64,000 nt of DNA from Thermohalobaculum sp039816045 (GCA_039816045.1 JBCBYB010000005.1:1-64000), one strand, 5' to 3'; shown: positions 1-7,879, counted from the stretch's first letter. Made by a program: numbers and translations. Notes: generated from the letters alone by a model not told the origin.

Positions 1-591
1 CACCGCCTCCTTGCCGACCGACAGGGGAGCAGCCGCAGCGTCGCGCGCGGCCGATGCATCGGTCCTGCTTGCATCCGCAATGTTTGCCAGCAGATGCTCG
101 GCCAATCGGGTGCCGTGGTTCGCGCCGGGGTCCCTGGTGATCGTCTCTGACAACGCGCGCAGAGCCGTCGCGACCGCCTTGCCCGCCTGGGACACAGCCT
201 GCGGGACGGAGCCGGCCAATGGACTGGCATCGCTTATGGCACGAAGGGCGGCAACGGGATCCTGTCGGATCGCCTCCGCCGAGAGCCTGGGGTCCTCTTG
301 CGCCTGTGGTGGCAGCAAGGTCACCACCTCCTCCAAGGCCTCGGTGAGGGCCGCCCGTGCGACGTCCGAGACGGTGTCAGGAGCGCCCTCTAACGTGGTG
401 ACCAGAAGATCCGCGGTGGCCTGCCCGAGACGGGCCGGTTCGTCCGACTGCGACGCGGCCTGTTCAAGAGCGGCGAACAGGTCTGCGAACGCGTCCTCTG
501 CAGGAACATCGCCGCCATTGGGGGCCGGTGATCCACTGTCGCGCGAAAGATCCGTCTGCGTCGACAGCGATGTGAACAGTGCAAAATCCAT
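1..591 (-). CDS. fliK: Flagellar hook-length control protein FliK-like, N-terminal part
   Basis: The gene reads leftward from ATG at 591 and stays open for 197 codons to the window edge, so its C-terminus and stop lie outside. The protein starts MDFALFTSLSTQTDLS and is rich in Ala, Ser, Thr, Asp and Glu, with no membrane segment or catalytic motif. That fits the disordered, poorly conserved N-terminal half of FliK, which is exported and measures hook length; the conserved C-terminal switch domain would be outside the window. It is divergent from the flgJ-like gene at 696, so the 104-bp gap probably holds promoters for both. The FliK call rests on composition and flagellar context. Another exported flagellar protein is possible. 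Confidence 0.6.
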   Translation of the reverse strand, partial: MDFALFTSLSTQTDLSRDSGSPAPNGGDVPAEDAFADLFAALEQAASQSDEPARLGQATADLLVTTLEGAPDTVSDVARAALTEALEEVVTLLPPQAQEDPRLSAEAIRQDPVAALRAISDASPLAGSVPQAVSQAGKAVATALRALSETITRDPGANHGTRLAEHLLANIADASRTDASAARDAAAAPLSVGKEAV

Positions 592-624
592 CTTGCGTTT
601 CTCGCCTTCGATTTCGCCTCAGCG

Positions 625-653
625 GTAAACAGAATGGATTACCAATTGTTTAC
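625..653. promoter_or_regulatory. Inverted repeat in divergent fliK/flgJ control region
   Basis: GTAAAC (625-630) and GTTTAC (648-653) form an inverted pair, and inside it GGTAA and TTACC form a second. The site is the AT-rich part of the gap between the divergent fliK-like and flgJ-like genes, where a shared regulator could bind. No clear sigma factor boxes were seen. The role is inferred. Confidence 0.25.
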
Positions 654-695
654 GGCGATCAGCATAGATCTGCGTCGAAACAAAAGGATGCAGGC

Positions 696-1052
696 ATGAG
701 CGAACCGATCGACGTTGTCCAATCCGAGCCGGCCGCTGCGCGACGATCGCCGCTGCTCCCGGAGACGACCCCAGGGACGGCCCCAGGGACGGCTCCAGGG
801 ACGACTCTCGAGCTAACCCCGGAGACGGAGGCCACATATCGCCGCGTGGCACAGGAATTCGAGGCGGTTTTCCTGGCGGAGATGCTGAAGCACACAGGCC
901 TCGGCCGCCCTCCTGAGCACTTCGGCGGTGGCGCGGGCGAGGCACAATTCGCGCCCATGTTGGCCCGCGAGCATGCGACGGCTCTGGCCGAACGCGGCGG
1001 CATCGGCCTGGCGGAGAGCATCTACCAAACCCTCGTGGCACGAGGCCGCTGA
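696..1052 (+). CDS. flgJ: Rod-binding protein, single-domain FlgJ type
   Basis: 118 residues. After a Pro/Thr-rich leader with a PGTA repeat (about residues 25-35), residues 45-118 match the rod-binding domain of FlgJ: EFEAVFLAEMLKHTGL, then FGGG, a GE and F..ML pattern, and GGIGLAESIY. FlgJ caps the growing flagellar rod in the periplasm. The C-terminal muramidase domain of enterobacterial FlgJ is absent, as is usual in alphaproteobacteria; the transglycosylase at 8153 probably supplies that activity. ATG at 696 is chosen because AAAGGA lies about 8 bases upstream and an upstream extension adds no conserved sequence. The stop overlaps the next start (TGATG), so the two are probably translationally coupled. 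Confidence 0.85.
   Translation: MSEPIDVVQSEPAAARRSPLLPETTPGTAPGTAPGTTLELTPETEATYRRVAQEFEAVFLAEMLKHTGLGRPPEHFGGGAGEAQFAPMLAREHATALAERGGIGLAESIYQTLVARGR
771..804 (+). repeat. 12-bp tandem repeat inside flgJ
   Basis: Nearly three copies of a 12-base unit (CCAGGGACGGCC with one or two changes) lie in tandem and encode the repeated tetrapeptide PGTA between the N-terminus and the rod-binding domain. Copy number could change by slippage without shifting the frame, only altering linker length. Confidence 0.8.
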
Positions 1053-1444
1053 TGACCCAGTCCAATGCGTCTCCCGAGGACCAGTTCATCGCGCTCAGCA
1101 CCGACGGGCGGAGACTTCTCGCAGACGAACGGCGCGCTGTCCTCAGCGGCGCCTTCGATCAGATCGAGACGTTCGGTACCCGCAAACAGACCTTGCTCGG
1201 GGATCTCGAAACCCTGATGCCCCAGACCCGCGGCACCCGCGCGGTCAGAAGCGCGCTCACGACCTTGATCGCTGAGGGCAAACGCAACGAGCGAATCCTG
1301 AGCGCCGCACGCCGCGGGCTCGCCGCCGCTCGGCGCCGAATCGAAGCGATCGAAGCGACCCGCCGCGGCGATGTCGCCTATGCTGCCGATGGCACAAGGA
1401 TCATCAGCCGCAGTGATGCAACAGGGAAAACGCGTCGCGCCTGA
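1052..1444 (+). CDS. FlgN-like flagellar protein (probable export chaperone)
   Basis: 130 residues, almost all predicted helix, with heptad-like spacing between about residues 15 and 105 and a basic C-terminus. There is no signal peptide or membrane segment. Size, helical make-up and place directly after the rod-binding gene fit the FlgN chaperone family, which holds hook-associated proteins FlgK and FlgL before export. The start ATG overlaps the preceding stop as TGATG. FlgN proteins diverge strongly, so the call rests on shape and neighbours. A general helical flagellar accessory protein is the alternative. Confidence 0.5.
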   Translation: MTQSNASPEDQFIALSTDGRRLLADERRAVLSGAFDQIETFGTRKQTLLGDLETLMPQTRGTRAVRSALTTLIAEGKRNERILSAARRGLAAARRRIEAIEATRRGDVAYAADGTRIISRSDATGKTRRA

Positions 1445-1616
1445 ACGTTTTACCCCGTAGTCATCTTTCGGTGCTTCTCTCTGCTCAGCGGCGGGAACGC
1501 CGACGAACGGACCGATGTCGAAGACTCGGTCCGGGCGGATGTCAGAAGACGCTTCCTGGGCAGCAAATAGCTGCCGGTTCGAAACGCACCCCGGAATAGC
1601 GGGCAAACCAGGCTTT

Positions 1617-1637
1617 CGTGGCGCGAACCCCGCCACG
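1617..1637 (+). promoter_or_regulatory. Stem-loop before the flagellin ribosome-binding site
   Basis: CGTGGCG (1617-1623) and CGCCACG (1631-1637) make a perfect 7-bp stem with a 7-base loop. It ends about 5 bases before the purine-rich site AGAGAGGA at 1641-1648, which serves the flagellin ATG at 1657. In Caulobacter, FlbT acts on the 5' leader of flagellin mRNA, and flbT lies two genes downstream here. A role as FlbT target is inferred. Confidence 0.4.
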
Positions 1638-1656
1638 ACCAGAGAGGAATGGTCTC

Positions 1657-3558
1657 ATGACTTCGAGTATTCTCACGAACACCAGTGCAATGATCGCTCT
1701 GCAGACCCTGCGGGCGACCAACTCCAGCCTCGCTGAGGTCAACAACCAGATCTCGACCGGCAAAAAGATCTCCGAAGCCAAGGACGGCGCAGCGATCTTC
1801 GCGATCTCCAAGGTGATGGAGTCGGACGTCGAGGGCTTCAAGAGCATCAGCGACTCGCTTTCGCTCGGCTCGTCCACCGTGGCCGTTGCCTCGAACGCGA
1901 CGAACCAGGTCGGTGAGCTGCTCAACGAGATCAAAGGTAAGATCGTTGCCGCGAACGAGAGCAACGTCGACCGGGTTACCCTGCAGAACGAGATCGACGA
2001 ACTCAGCGGCCAGATCCTCGGCATCACCGATGCGGCCCAGTTCAACGGCTTGAACCTGCTGAAGAACAATGGCGAGTCCGTCGACATCCTCGCCTCGCTC
2101 GACCGCAGCAACAGCGGGACTGTGTCGGCCTCGAACATCACCGTGAACGGCCTGAACTTCACCACCGATGCCGGCACCTTCGGCTCGGGTGGCGAGATCA
2201 ACCGCACCTCGCTGTCGAGCGCGACGGCTGGCGTGGTGGCCGAAGCGACCTCGACCATCACCTTCGCCGACGGCAACTTCCTCGATGCGGCGGCCGAGTC
2301 GACCTCGATCACCATCGGTGACAACAACATCGTTCTGACCCAGGCCGGCGACTTTGGCGGCAACGCCACCGACGATCAGGTCCGTGACGAGTTCATCACC
2401 CGGATCAACGATCTCGGCATTGCGGGTCTGTCGGTTGCCGCTGGCGACAGCGGCGGCGGCACGGCGGCGACCCTGGTCCTGACCTACACCGGCAACGAAG
2501 CGCTGAACATCACCGGCAACGCTGCTGGTACGCTCGGCGCGGCTGGCATCGCGGCAGCTCCGACTGTTTCCGATGCAACGCTGGCGGCGGCTTCGGGTCA
2601 GACCACGACGGCGGCGACGGAGAGCATCCTGTTCGTCGGCGGCACGGCGGGGGTGACCACCGCACAGGACGTCACGCTGACCTTCGGCGACCAGTCGATC
2701 ACGCTGAACCCCGGCACTGCGGTCACGACCAACGCCGAACTCGAGACCGAGATCGTTGCGGCCTATGCCGCTGCAGTCGCGGCTGGCGACGGGATCGACG
2801 GCATCACCATCGCCGCTGATGCCACCAATGACGGCATCGTGATCTCGAACAACACGACCGAGGAACTGGCCTTCTCGCTCTCCTATGGCACCGGCACGAC
2901 TGCGCCGACCCAGACGGTCCAGAGCTCGACCACGCTCGGTGCTGCCTCCGAGAATGCCATCGACTACAGCGTGTCGGCGGGTGAGGTGAACGAGGGCGAC
3001 AGCTTCCGTGTCACCATCGACGGCACAAACTACGACTATGTTGCCGGCGCCAACGCCACGATCAACGATGTGGCCACGGGTCTGCAGTCGGTGATCGCGG
3101 CCGACGGTCCGAGCGATGTTTCGGTGACGCTGACCCTGTCGGAGGACACCTCCTCCCAGGCGGCCACCCTGAGCATCTCGAGCGACCAGGGCCGCACCAT
3201 CACCGGCACTGACAACCGCGGCGGCTCCGGTACGGGCGACCTCTATGGTCTCAGCCGGATCGACGTGCGTTCGGCCGAGGGTGCTGCAGCGGCCCTCAGC
3301 AACATCGAGAGCCTGATCCAGACGAACATCAACGCACAGGCCGATCTTGGTGCGTCGGAGCGTCGGATCGACATCCAGGAGGACTTCATGTCCTCGCTGA
3401 TCGACAGCTTCAAGTCGGGCATCGGCTCGCTCGTCGATGCGGATCTCGAGGAGGCTTCGGCCCGTCTGCAGGCCCTCCAGGCCCAGCAGCAGCTCGGCAT
3501 CCAGGCGCTCTCGATCGCCAACCAGCAGCCGCAGAACCTGCTGGCGCTCTTCCGATAA
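1657..3558 (+). CDS. fliC: Flagellin
   Basis: 633 residues, the filament subunit, exported by the flagellar type III system. Residues 1-140 are the conserved D0/D1 region (NTSAMIALQTLRATN, then QISTGKKISEAKDGAA, and NGLNLL near 130). The last 90 residues are the matching C-terminal helices, ending LSIANQQPQNLLALFR. Between them lie about 400 residues of Thr/Ala/Gly/Asp-rich beta sequence with at least three similar modules, making a large surface domain and a protein longer than many roseobacter flagellins. There is no Cys, as usual. ATG at 1657 is chosen over upstream starts because AGAGAGGA lies before it and MTSSILTNTSA is the normal N-terminus. flaF and flbT follow in the same direction. 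Confidence 0.95.
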   Translation: MTSSILTNTSAMIALQTLRATNSSLAEVNNQISTGKKISEAKDGAAIFAISKVMESDVEGFKSISDSLSLGSSTVAVASNATNQVGELLNEIKGKIVAANESNVDRVTLQNEIDELSGQILGITDAAQFNGLNLLKNNGESVDILASLDRSNSGTVSASNITVNGLNFTTDAGTFGSGGEINRTSLSSATAGVVAEATSTITFADGNFLDAAAESTSITIGDNNIVLTQAGDFGGNATDDQVRDEFITRINDLGIAGLSVAAGDSGGGTAATLVLTYTGNEALNITGNAAGTLGAAGIAAAPTVSDATLAAASGQTTTAATESILFVGGTAGVTTAQDVTLTFGDQSITLNPGTAVTTNAELETEIVAAYAAAVAAGDGIDGITIAADATNDGIVISNNTTEELAFSLSYGTGTTAPTQTVQSSTTLGAASENAIDYSVSAGEVNEGDSFRVTIDGTNYDYVAGANATINDVATGLQSVIAADGPSDVSVTLTLSEDTSSQAATLSISSDQGRTITGTDNRGGSGTGDLYGLSRIDVRSAEGAAAALSNIESLIQTNINAQADLGASERRIDIQEDFMSSLIDSFKSGIGSLVDADLEEASARLQALQAQQQLGIQALSIANQQPQNLLALFR

Positions 3559-3566
3559 GAGCCGAC

Positions 3567-3592
3567 GGGACCGGGGCACTTGCCCCGGTCCC
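3567..3592 (+). terminator. Strong hairpin between flagellin and flaF
   Basis: GGGACCGGGGCA is followed, after CT, by its perfect complement, giving an 11-bp GC stem with an ACTT loop nine bases after the flagellin stop. No T-run follows, so it may be a partial terminator or a 3' stabiliser that keeps flagellin mRNA far above flaF-flbT mRNA. Confidence 0.65.
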
Positions 3593-3644
3593 TCCAAACG
3601 GCCCTGCGCCAAAGGCGTGAACGACCCCCATAGGAAGAACGAAC

Positions 3645-4028
3645 ATGAGCCTCCACGCCGCAAGCATGACCGGATACGGCAACGCGACCCGGGCGACCGC
3701 GATCCCCCGCGACGTCGAGTACCGCGTCTTCGGACAGATTACCGGGCGCATCAGCCATGCCATGCGCGACGGTGCGCCGTTCAGCGAATTGGCTTCTGCG
3801 CTCCACGAAAACACACGGCTCTGGACCGCGTTGATGGCAGACCTCGCCGAGCAGGAAAACGAACTCCCGATGGAGCTGCGCGCGCAATTGATCAGCCTCG
3901 GGCTCTTCATGCGGCGCCACACAGACGATGTGCTGCGCGGCAGCGCGGAGCCAGGCGTCATCGTCGATATCAACACCGCGATCATGCGCGGATTGCGAGG
4001 GCAGCCAGATGCCCCCGAAGGAGCATGA
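3645..4028 (+). CDS. flaF: Flagellar biosynthesis regulator FlaF
   Basis: 127 residues, the usual FlaF length. It starts MSLHAASMTGYGNATRAT and continues through a helical core (VEYRVFGQITGRISHAM, then ENTRLWTALMADLA and LRAQLISLGLFMRRHT), the pattern of the family. FlaF is an alphaproteobacterial protein needed for flagellin secretion and for flagellin translation, working against FlbT. It is cytoplasmic, with no signal or membrane segment. The gene lies between flagellin and flbT, the standard order, and its stop is separated from the flbT ATG by one base. Confidence 0.92.
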   Translation: MSLHAASMTGYGNATRATAIPRDVEYRVFGQITGRISHAMRDGAPFSELASALHENTRLWTALMADLAEQENELPMELRAQLISLGLFMRRHTDDVLRGSAEPGVIVDINTAIMRGLRGQPDAPEGA

Positions 4029-4029
4029 C

Positions 4030-4491
4030 ATGGCCGGCCTGATACTCAAACTCCGGGCGCACGAGCAGATCCTCGTCAACGGTGTCGTGATGCAGAACGG
4101 CGACCGGAACACGCGGCTGATCGTGAAAACGCCCGATGCCAAGATCCTCCGCCTGCGCGATGCGATCCACCCCGATGAGGTCGACACGCCCGTCAAAAGG
4201 GTCTGCTACATCGCGCAACTCGCGGTCGCCGGTGAGGTGGATCTCGAGGAAGCGACCACGCAGCTCGAGCGCGGCCTCGCACAGCTTCTCGACGCGCTCC
4301 GCGGCCACGATGGAGCGGTCCTCCTCCAAGAGGCGACGGACGCCTTGGCAGAAGGAAACTTCTACGGCGTGATGCGGTCTCTGCGCCGGCTCTTGCCCGT
4401 CGAAGAGGAACTCCTCAGCGCGCATCGTCGTAAGGCCGGGGCAGGTGCACCAAACGGATCCGGAGCCGCGAACGGGGAGGCACACCCGTGA
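4030..4491 (+). CDS. flbT: Flagellin translation regulator FlbT
   Basis: 153 residues. The N-terminal beta-rich part (MAGLILKLRAHEQILVNGVVMQNGDRNTRLIVKTPDAKILRLRD reads like other FlbT proteins: a two-strand start with NGVV and N-G near 20-25) is followed by helices with YIAQLAVAG and a Gly/Ala/Asn-rich tail. In Caulobacter FlbT binds the flagellin mRNA leader and promotes its decay when the hook is incomplete. The most likely target here is the flagellin mRNA of 1657-3558, whose leader carries a stem-loop. The ATG at 4030 is one base past the flaF stop. The stop overlaps the next gene's GTG (GTGA). Confidence 0.92.
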   Translation: MAGLILKLRAHEQILVNGVVMQNGDRNTRLIVKTPDAKILRLRDAIHPDEVDTPVKRVCYIAQLAVAGEVDLEEATTQLERGLAQLLDALRGHDGAVLLQEATDALAEGNFYGVMRSLRRLLPVEEELLSAHRRKAGAGAPNGSGAANGEAHP

Positions 4492-5348
4492 CCTTCGTCC
4501 CTGTCGTGCCCCTCGGCGGCATCGCCGGTCTGCGGTTCCTCGACCAGACTTACGACCGCCAGTTCGAGACGTTCGGGCGCCAGCCGCAGATCCAGCGGGA
4601 CATCGATGCGTTTCTCGAGAACGCCAGTTCGTTCCAAACGGTCGATGACCTGATGCAGGACCGCTCAAGCCTGCGGGTCGTGCTTGGTGCCTTTGGTCTG
4701 GACGATGATCTCAACAAAGGCGCCTTTGTGCGCAAGATCATCGAAGAGGGCAGCCTGGACTCGGAGGCCTTCGCCAACCGGCTGGCCGAGCCTGCCTATC
4801 GCGAGATGGCAGCGACACTCGGCTTCGGTGACCTGGGCACGCGGTTGACGATCACCTCCGTGCGGGAAGACCTTGCGGCGCGCTATCGCGAGCGGCAGTT
4901 CGAGCAGGCGGTCGGCGATCAGAACATCGACATGCGCCTTGCGCTCAACTTCCGGCGTGAGATTGACGAGATCACCAACAGCGAAACGGCGGACCGATCG
5001 GGCTGGCTGCGCGTGCTCGGCTCCCAGCCGCTGCGCAACGTGGTCGAGAGCGCGTTCGGGCTGCCTCAGCAGTTCGGCCTGCTCGACCTCGATCAACAGG
5101 TGAGCGAGCTTGAGAGCCTCTCCCGCCAGCGCTTCGGTGAGGCAAGCCCGACGGTGTTCCAGGACCCGGAGGTGGTGGAGGACATGCTGGCGCAGTTCCT
5201 CGTCCGCTCAGAGGTGAACCGGAGCCTCGGTATCGGCACGCCGCTCTCCAGCGAACCGACCGGTGGCAGCACGGCGCTGTCGATCCTGCAAAGCGGTGGC
5301 CTGGGGCCGTCCTCTCAGGCCGGCTTGTTCGCCTCCAACTTCGGCTGA
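4488..5348 (+). CDS. DUF1217 flagellar protein
   Basis: 286 residues with GTG start, overlapping the flbT stop by four bases. The sequence matches my memory of the DUF1217 family found in alphaproteobacterial flagellar clusters: repeated helical blocks with RQPQIQRDIDAF, DLMQDRSSLRVVLGAFGLDDDL, FVRKIIEEG and FANRLAEPAYREMA. The biochemical role of the family is not known; a part in basal body or hook assembly is inferred from gene neighbourhood. There is no signal peptide or membrane segment. The last 34 bases overlap the end of fliI on the other strand, so the two transcripts converge with no terminator between them. Confidence 0.8.
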   Translation: MTFVPVVPLGGIAGLRFLDQTYDRQFETFGRQPQIQRDIDAFLENASSFQTVDDLMQDRSSLRVVLGAFGLDDDLNKGAFVRKIIEEGSLDSEAFANRLAEPAYREMAATLGFGDLGTRLTITSVREDLAARYRERQFEQAVGDQNIDMRLALNFRREIDEITNSETADRSGWLRVLGSQPLRNVVESAFGLPQQFGLLDLDQQVSELESLSRQRFGEASPTVFQDPEVVEDMLAQFLVRSEVNRSLGIGTPLSSEPTGGSTALSILQSGGLGPSSQAGLFASNFG

Positions 5349-6664
5349 GCGCGCGCGCGCCCTTTCAAGGCCGCTTCGAGCATCTCGATGCTCTCCTCGA
5401 TGGATGCCCCCGGGCTCTGCGCGCCGACGAACCGGTCCAACTCGGGCCAGAGCTTGACCGCCCGATCCAGCACCGCGTCGTTGCCCGGCTGATAGAGCCC
5501 GGCCTGGATCATCGGTGCCGCCTCCTCCTGCGCTGCCACAAGAGACCGCAATTCGGTGGCCAGCTCCGCCTCATTCGCCTGCCATGCGGCCGGGGCAGAC
5601 CGAGAGACCGACCGGCGCAAATCGATGGCGGGGAAGCGTCCCCGCTCGGCGATCTCGCGGCTCAGCACGATATGACCGTCCAGCACACCGCGGACCATAT
5701 CTGCGACCGGCTCTTCCATATCCGACCCCGCCACGAGCACTGTGAAGACCGCCGTGATGTCGCCCTGCGCCTGCTCGCCTGGCCCGGCCCGCTCGCACAG
5801 GGTCGCGATCTCAGCCGCGGTCGAGGGCGGAAAGGCGCGCAATGCCGGTGCTTCGCCAGCCGCCAAGGCGATCTCCCGGTGCGCCTCGGCAAAGCGGGTG
5901 ACGCTGTCGAACAGGCAAACCACATGGCGCCCATGGTCCCGGAAGTGCTCTGCCACCGCAAGCGTGAGAAAGGCCGCCCGGCGCTTCACCAGAGCCCCCT
6001 GGTCGGAGCTGGCGGCCACGACCACCGTCCGGGCCATGCCCGCGGCGCCAACTTTGTCGCGCACGAACTCGCCGACCTCGCGCCCACGCTCCCCGATCAA
6101 GCCGACGACGACCACATCCGCTTCGACAGCGCGCGCGAGGGTGGCCAACAGCATCGACTTGCCGACGCCGGACCCCGCGAAGAGACCGATGCGCTGACCT
6201 CGGCAGAGCGGCAACGCCGTATCGGTGATTGCAAGCCCGGTCGCCATGCGCGCGCCAAGACCCCGGCGCTCGGCCGCCGCTGGCGGTGTTCTGCGGAGGG
6301 ACACGGGATCGACGCCCTGGGGCGCGGGTCGACCGTCCGACAAGCGGCCATAGGCATCGACCACACAGCCGAGCCAACCATCGGACGGTCGCGGCCGCTC
6401 CAGGGCCGTGAGGTAGCACCGACCGCCCGCCACCAGCCCCTCCGCCGGGGCCATCAGCATGGCCGAAACCGTGTTGCCCTCGATCGCGACAATCTCAGCA
6501 GGTACAGCCTCCCCCGAGCCGCTGTCGATCTCCACCCCATCTCCGAGGCGGGCGAGCCCGGCAAGACCGGCCACAGTCGCGACGGCGCCGTCGCAGCCCA
6601 TCAGAGTGCCCCAGATTCGCGCCGATGCGGGCAACCAGCGCGGCTGCGCTCCCTCCCCCATCAT
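5315..6664 (-). CDS. fliI: Flagellar export ATPase FliI
   Basis: 449 residues, typical for FliI. Walker A AGSGVGKS lies at about 163-170; Walker B follows as VVCLFDSVTRFAEAHRE. GLIGERGREVGEF and GDITAVFTVLVAGSDMEEPVAD are the F1/FliI signature blocks. FliI hydrolyses ATP to feed subunits to the FlhA/FlhB export gate at the inner face of the membrane. ATG at 6664 is preferred because GGGGG lies 7-8 bases upstream; starts at 6661 or 6706 are possible. The gene is divergent from flgB across an 87-bp gap and runs into the DUF1217 gene at its 3' end. Confidence 0.95.
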   Translation of the reverse strand: MMGEGAQPRWLPASARIWGTLMGCDGAVATVAGLAGLARLGDGVEIDSGSGEAVPAEIVAIEGNTVSAMLMAPAEGLVAGGRCYLTALERPRPSDGWLGCVVDAYGRLSDGRPAPQGVDPVSLRRTPPAAAERRGLGARMATGLAITDTALPLCRGQRIGLFAGSGVGKSMLLATLARAVEADVVVVGLIGERGREVGEFVRDKVGAAGMARTVVVAASSDQGALVKRRAAFLTLAVAEHFRDHGRHVVCLFDSVTRFAEAHREIALAAGEAPALRAFPPSTAAEIATLCERAGPGEQAQGDITAVFTVLVAGSDMEEPVADMVRGVLDGHIVLSREIAERGRFPAIDLRRSVSRSAPAAWQANEAELATELRSLVAAQEEAAPMIQAGLYQPGNDAVLDRAVKLWPELDRFVGAQSPGASIEESIEMLEAALKGRARAQPKLEANKPA

Positions 6665-6751
6665 CGCTGCCCCCGAACGCCAGATGCACAACGCTCTCTT
6701 AACCACGTTCGGGCTAACACCCGGGCAGGGAACAGAGAATGCTGGATACCC

Positions 6752-7132
6752 ATGTTAGAGAAACTGACCTTGGTCAAGAAGGCCTCCGCGATGGCGCGCC
6801 ATGCTGCTGCCCGCCACCGGATTCTGTCTGAGAACGTCGCCAATGCGGATACCCCCGGTTATCGTGCTCGCGACGTGAAACCTTTCTCCGCCACGGTTAA
6901 CGAAGCGTTCACAGCGCGCGCAACGCGGCCCGGGCACCTGCTTGGCCGGGACGCTTCGGCCGCCGCTGTCGAGGTGGTCGAGACCGATGCCGTCTCGCCG
7001 AACGGTAACAGTGTGAGCCTCGAGCAACAATCGGTCCGCGCGGTCGAGACCCAGGGCTCCCACGCGCTCGCCATGGCGGTTTACTCGAAAGCCGTCGACA
7101 TCCTGCGCATCGGCCTCGGCCGGGCCCGCTGA
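6752..7132 (+). CDS. flgB: Flagellar basal-body rod protein FlgB
   Basis: 126 residues. The rod-family signature ARHRILSENVANADTPGYRARD lies at about 19-40, and the C-terminal helix AMAVYSKAVDILRIGLGRA closes the coiled pair seen in all axial proteins. FlgB is the proximal rod subunit, exported without a cleaved signal. The ATG at 6752 follows GGATAC and is the start that gives the standard N-terminus (MLEKLTLVKKASAMA). It begins the run flgB-flgC-fliE-fliQ-sltF-flhA-fliR-flhB. A TTAACC half-site like those of CtrA lies 50 bases upstream, in the fliI/flgB gap. Confidence 0.95.
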   Translation: MLEKLTLVKKASAMARHAAARHRILSENVANADTPGYRARDVKPFSATVNEAFTARATRPGHLLGRDASAAAVEVVETDAVSPNGNSVSLEQQSVRAVETQGSHALAMAVYSKAVDILRIGLGRAR

Positions 7133-7143
7133 GGGAGACCCCC

Positions 7144-7536
7144 ATGCATGATTTGATCAAAGCAATGTCGAGTTCCGCCAGCGGTCTGCGTGCCCAGAGC
7201 GCGCGCTTGCGGATGATCGGTGAGAACGTCGCGAACGCCGACACGCCCGGCTTTCAGCGCAAACGCCTGGTGTTCGAGCGTATGGTCGAGCATGGCACGG
7301 GCGCCGAGATGGTGCGTGCGGGACGGATCAACCTCGACCAGTCCCCGGCGCGCGAAAGCTATGAGCCCGGCCACCCCATGGCGGACGAGAGGGGCATCGT
7401 CTCCTACTCCAATGTCGACACTCTGATTGAGGTCGCCGACGCGCGCGAAGCGCAGCGGAGCTATCAGGCGAACCTCACCCTCTTCGACCAGGCGCGGCGC
7501 ATGTACGGCTCGATGCTGGACCTGCTGCGGCGCTGA
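7144..7536 (+). CDS. flgC: Flagellar basal-body rod protein FlgC
   Basis: 130 residues. It has the rod signature GENVANADTPGFQRKR near residue 30 and the FlgC pattern YEPGHPMADERGIV near 75, followed by NVDTLIEVADAREAQRSYQAN and a C-terminal helix. FlgC forms part of the proximal rod with FlgB, FlgF and FliE. A GAGGGAG-type site precedes the ATG, 11 bases after the flgB stop. Nothing unusual. Confidence 0.95.
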   Translation: MHDLIKAMSSSASGLRAQSARLRMIGENVANADTPGFQRKRLVFERMVEHGTGAEMVRAGRINLDQSPARESYEPGHPMADERGIVSYSNVDTLIEVADAREAQRSYQANLTLFDQARRMYGSMLDLLRR

Positions 7537-7558
7537 CCCACCCTGAAAGGAGCCAAGA

Positions 7559-7870
7559 ATGGACATCCAACCGAGTTTCGCTGCCCGGCTTTACGACAGT
7601 GCCCGGCAGTTGGGCGACGCGACCGCGACCACCGAGACCGCCGAACGCGAAGGCCCGAGCTTTGCCGAAACCCTTGCCCGGGCAGCGCAAGAGATCACCC
7701 AGACGATCCAGCGTGGCGAGCAGGTGGCCGACCAGGCCGTCTCCGGCCAAGGCGATGTGCAGTCCGTGGTCGAGGCTCTGTCAGCGACCGAGATGGCGCT
7801 CCAGACCGCTGTGACCGTCCGCGACCGCGTGGTCGAGGCCTATCAGGACGTGCTGCGGATGCCGGTCTGA
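7559..7870 (+). CDS. fliE: Flagellar hook-basal body protein FliE
   Basis: 103 residues, small and helical. The C-terminal half has the FliE pattern SFAETLARAAQEITQTI, then DVQSVVEALSATEMALQTAV and VRDRVVEAYQDVLRMPV. FliE joins the MS ring to the rod and is the first rod protein exported. AAAGGAG lies 8 bases before the ATG. The order flgB-flgC-fliE is conserved across bacteria. Confidence 0.93.
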   Translation: MDIQPSFAARLYDSARQLGDATATTETAEREGPSFAETLARAAQEITQTIQRGEQVADQAVSGQGDVQSVVEALSATEMALQTAVTVRDRVVEAYQDVLRMPV

Positions 7871-7879
7871 GGCCGCTCA

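Noticed and set aside
11..628. A 205-codon plus-strand frame over the fliK-like gene
   Set aside because: It is the complement of the minus-strand frame that reads to the window edge. Its Ser/Arg/Ala-rich product has no recognisable feature, and the minus-strand product fits the flagellar context.
1460..1490. A sigma-54 type promoter (GG-N10-GC) for flagellin
   Set aside because: The nearest candidate, GGTGCTTCTCTCTGC, has the wrong spacing, and no sigma-28 match was found either.
1573..1590. GGTTCGAAAC resembling a tRNA T-loop upstream of flagellin
   Set aside because: The flanking bases do not form a T-arm stem and no acceptor or anticodon arms can be drawn.
1450..3663. A 737-codon minus-strand frame opposite flagellin
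   Set aside because: It is a shadow of the flagellin gene, made by GC-rich codon use. The product is Arg/Val/Gly-rich without domains, while flagellin is beyond doubt.
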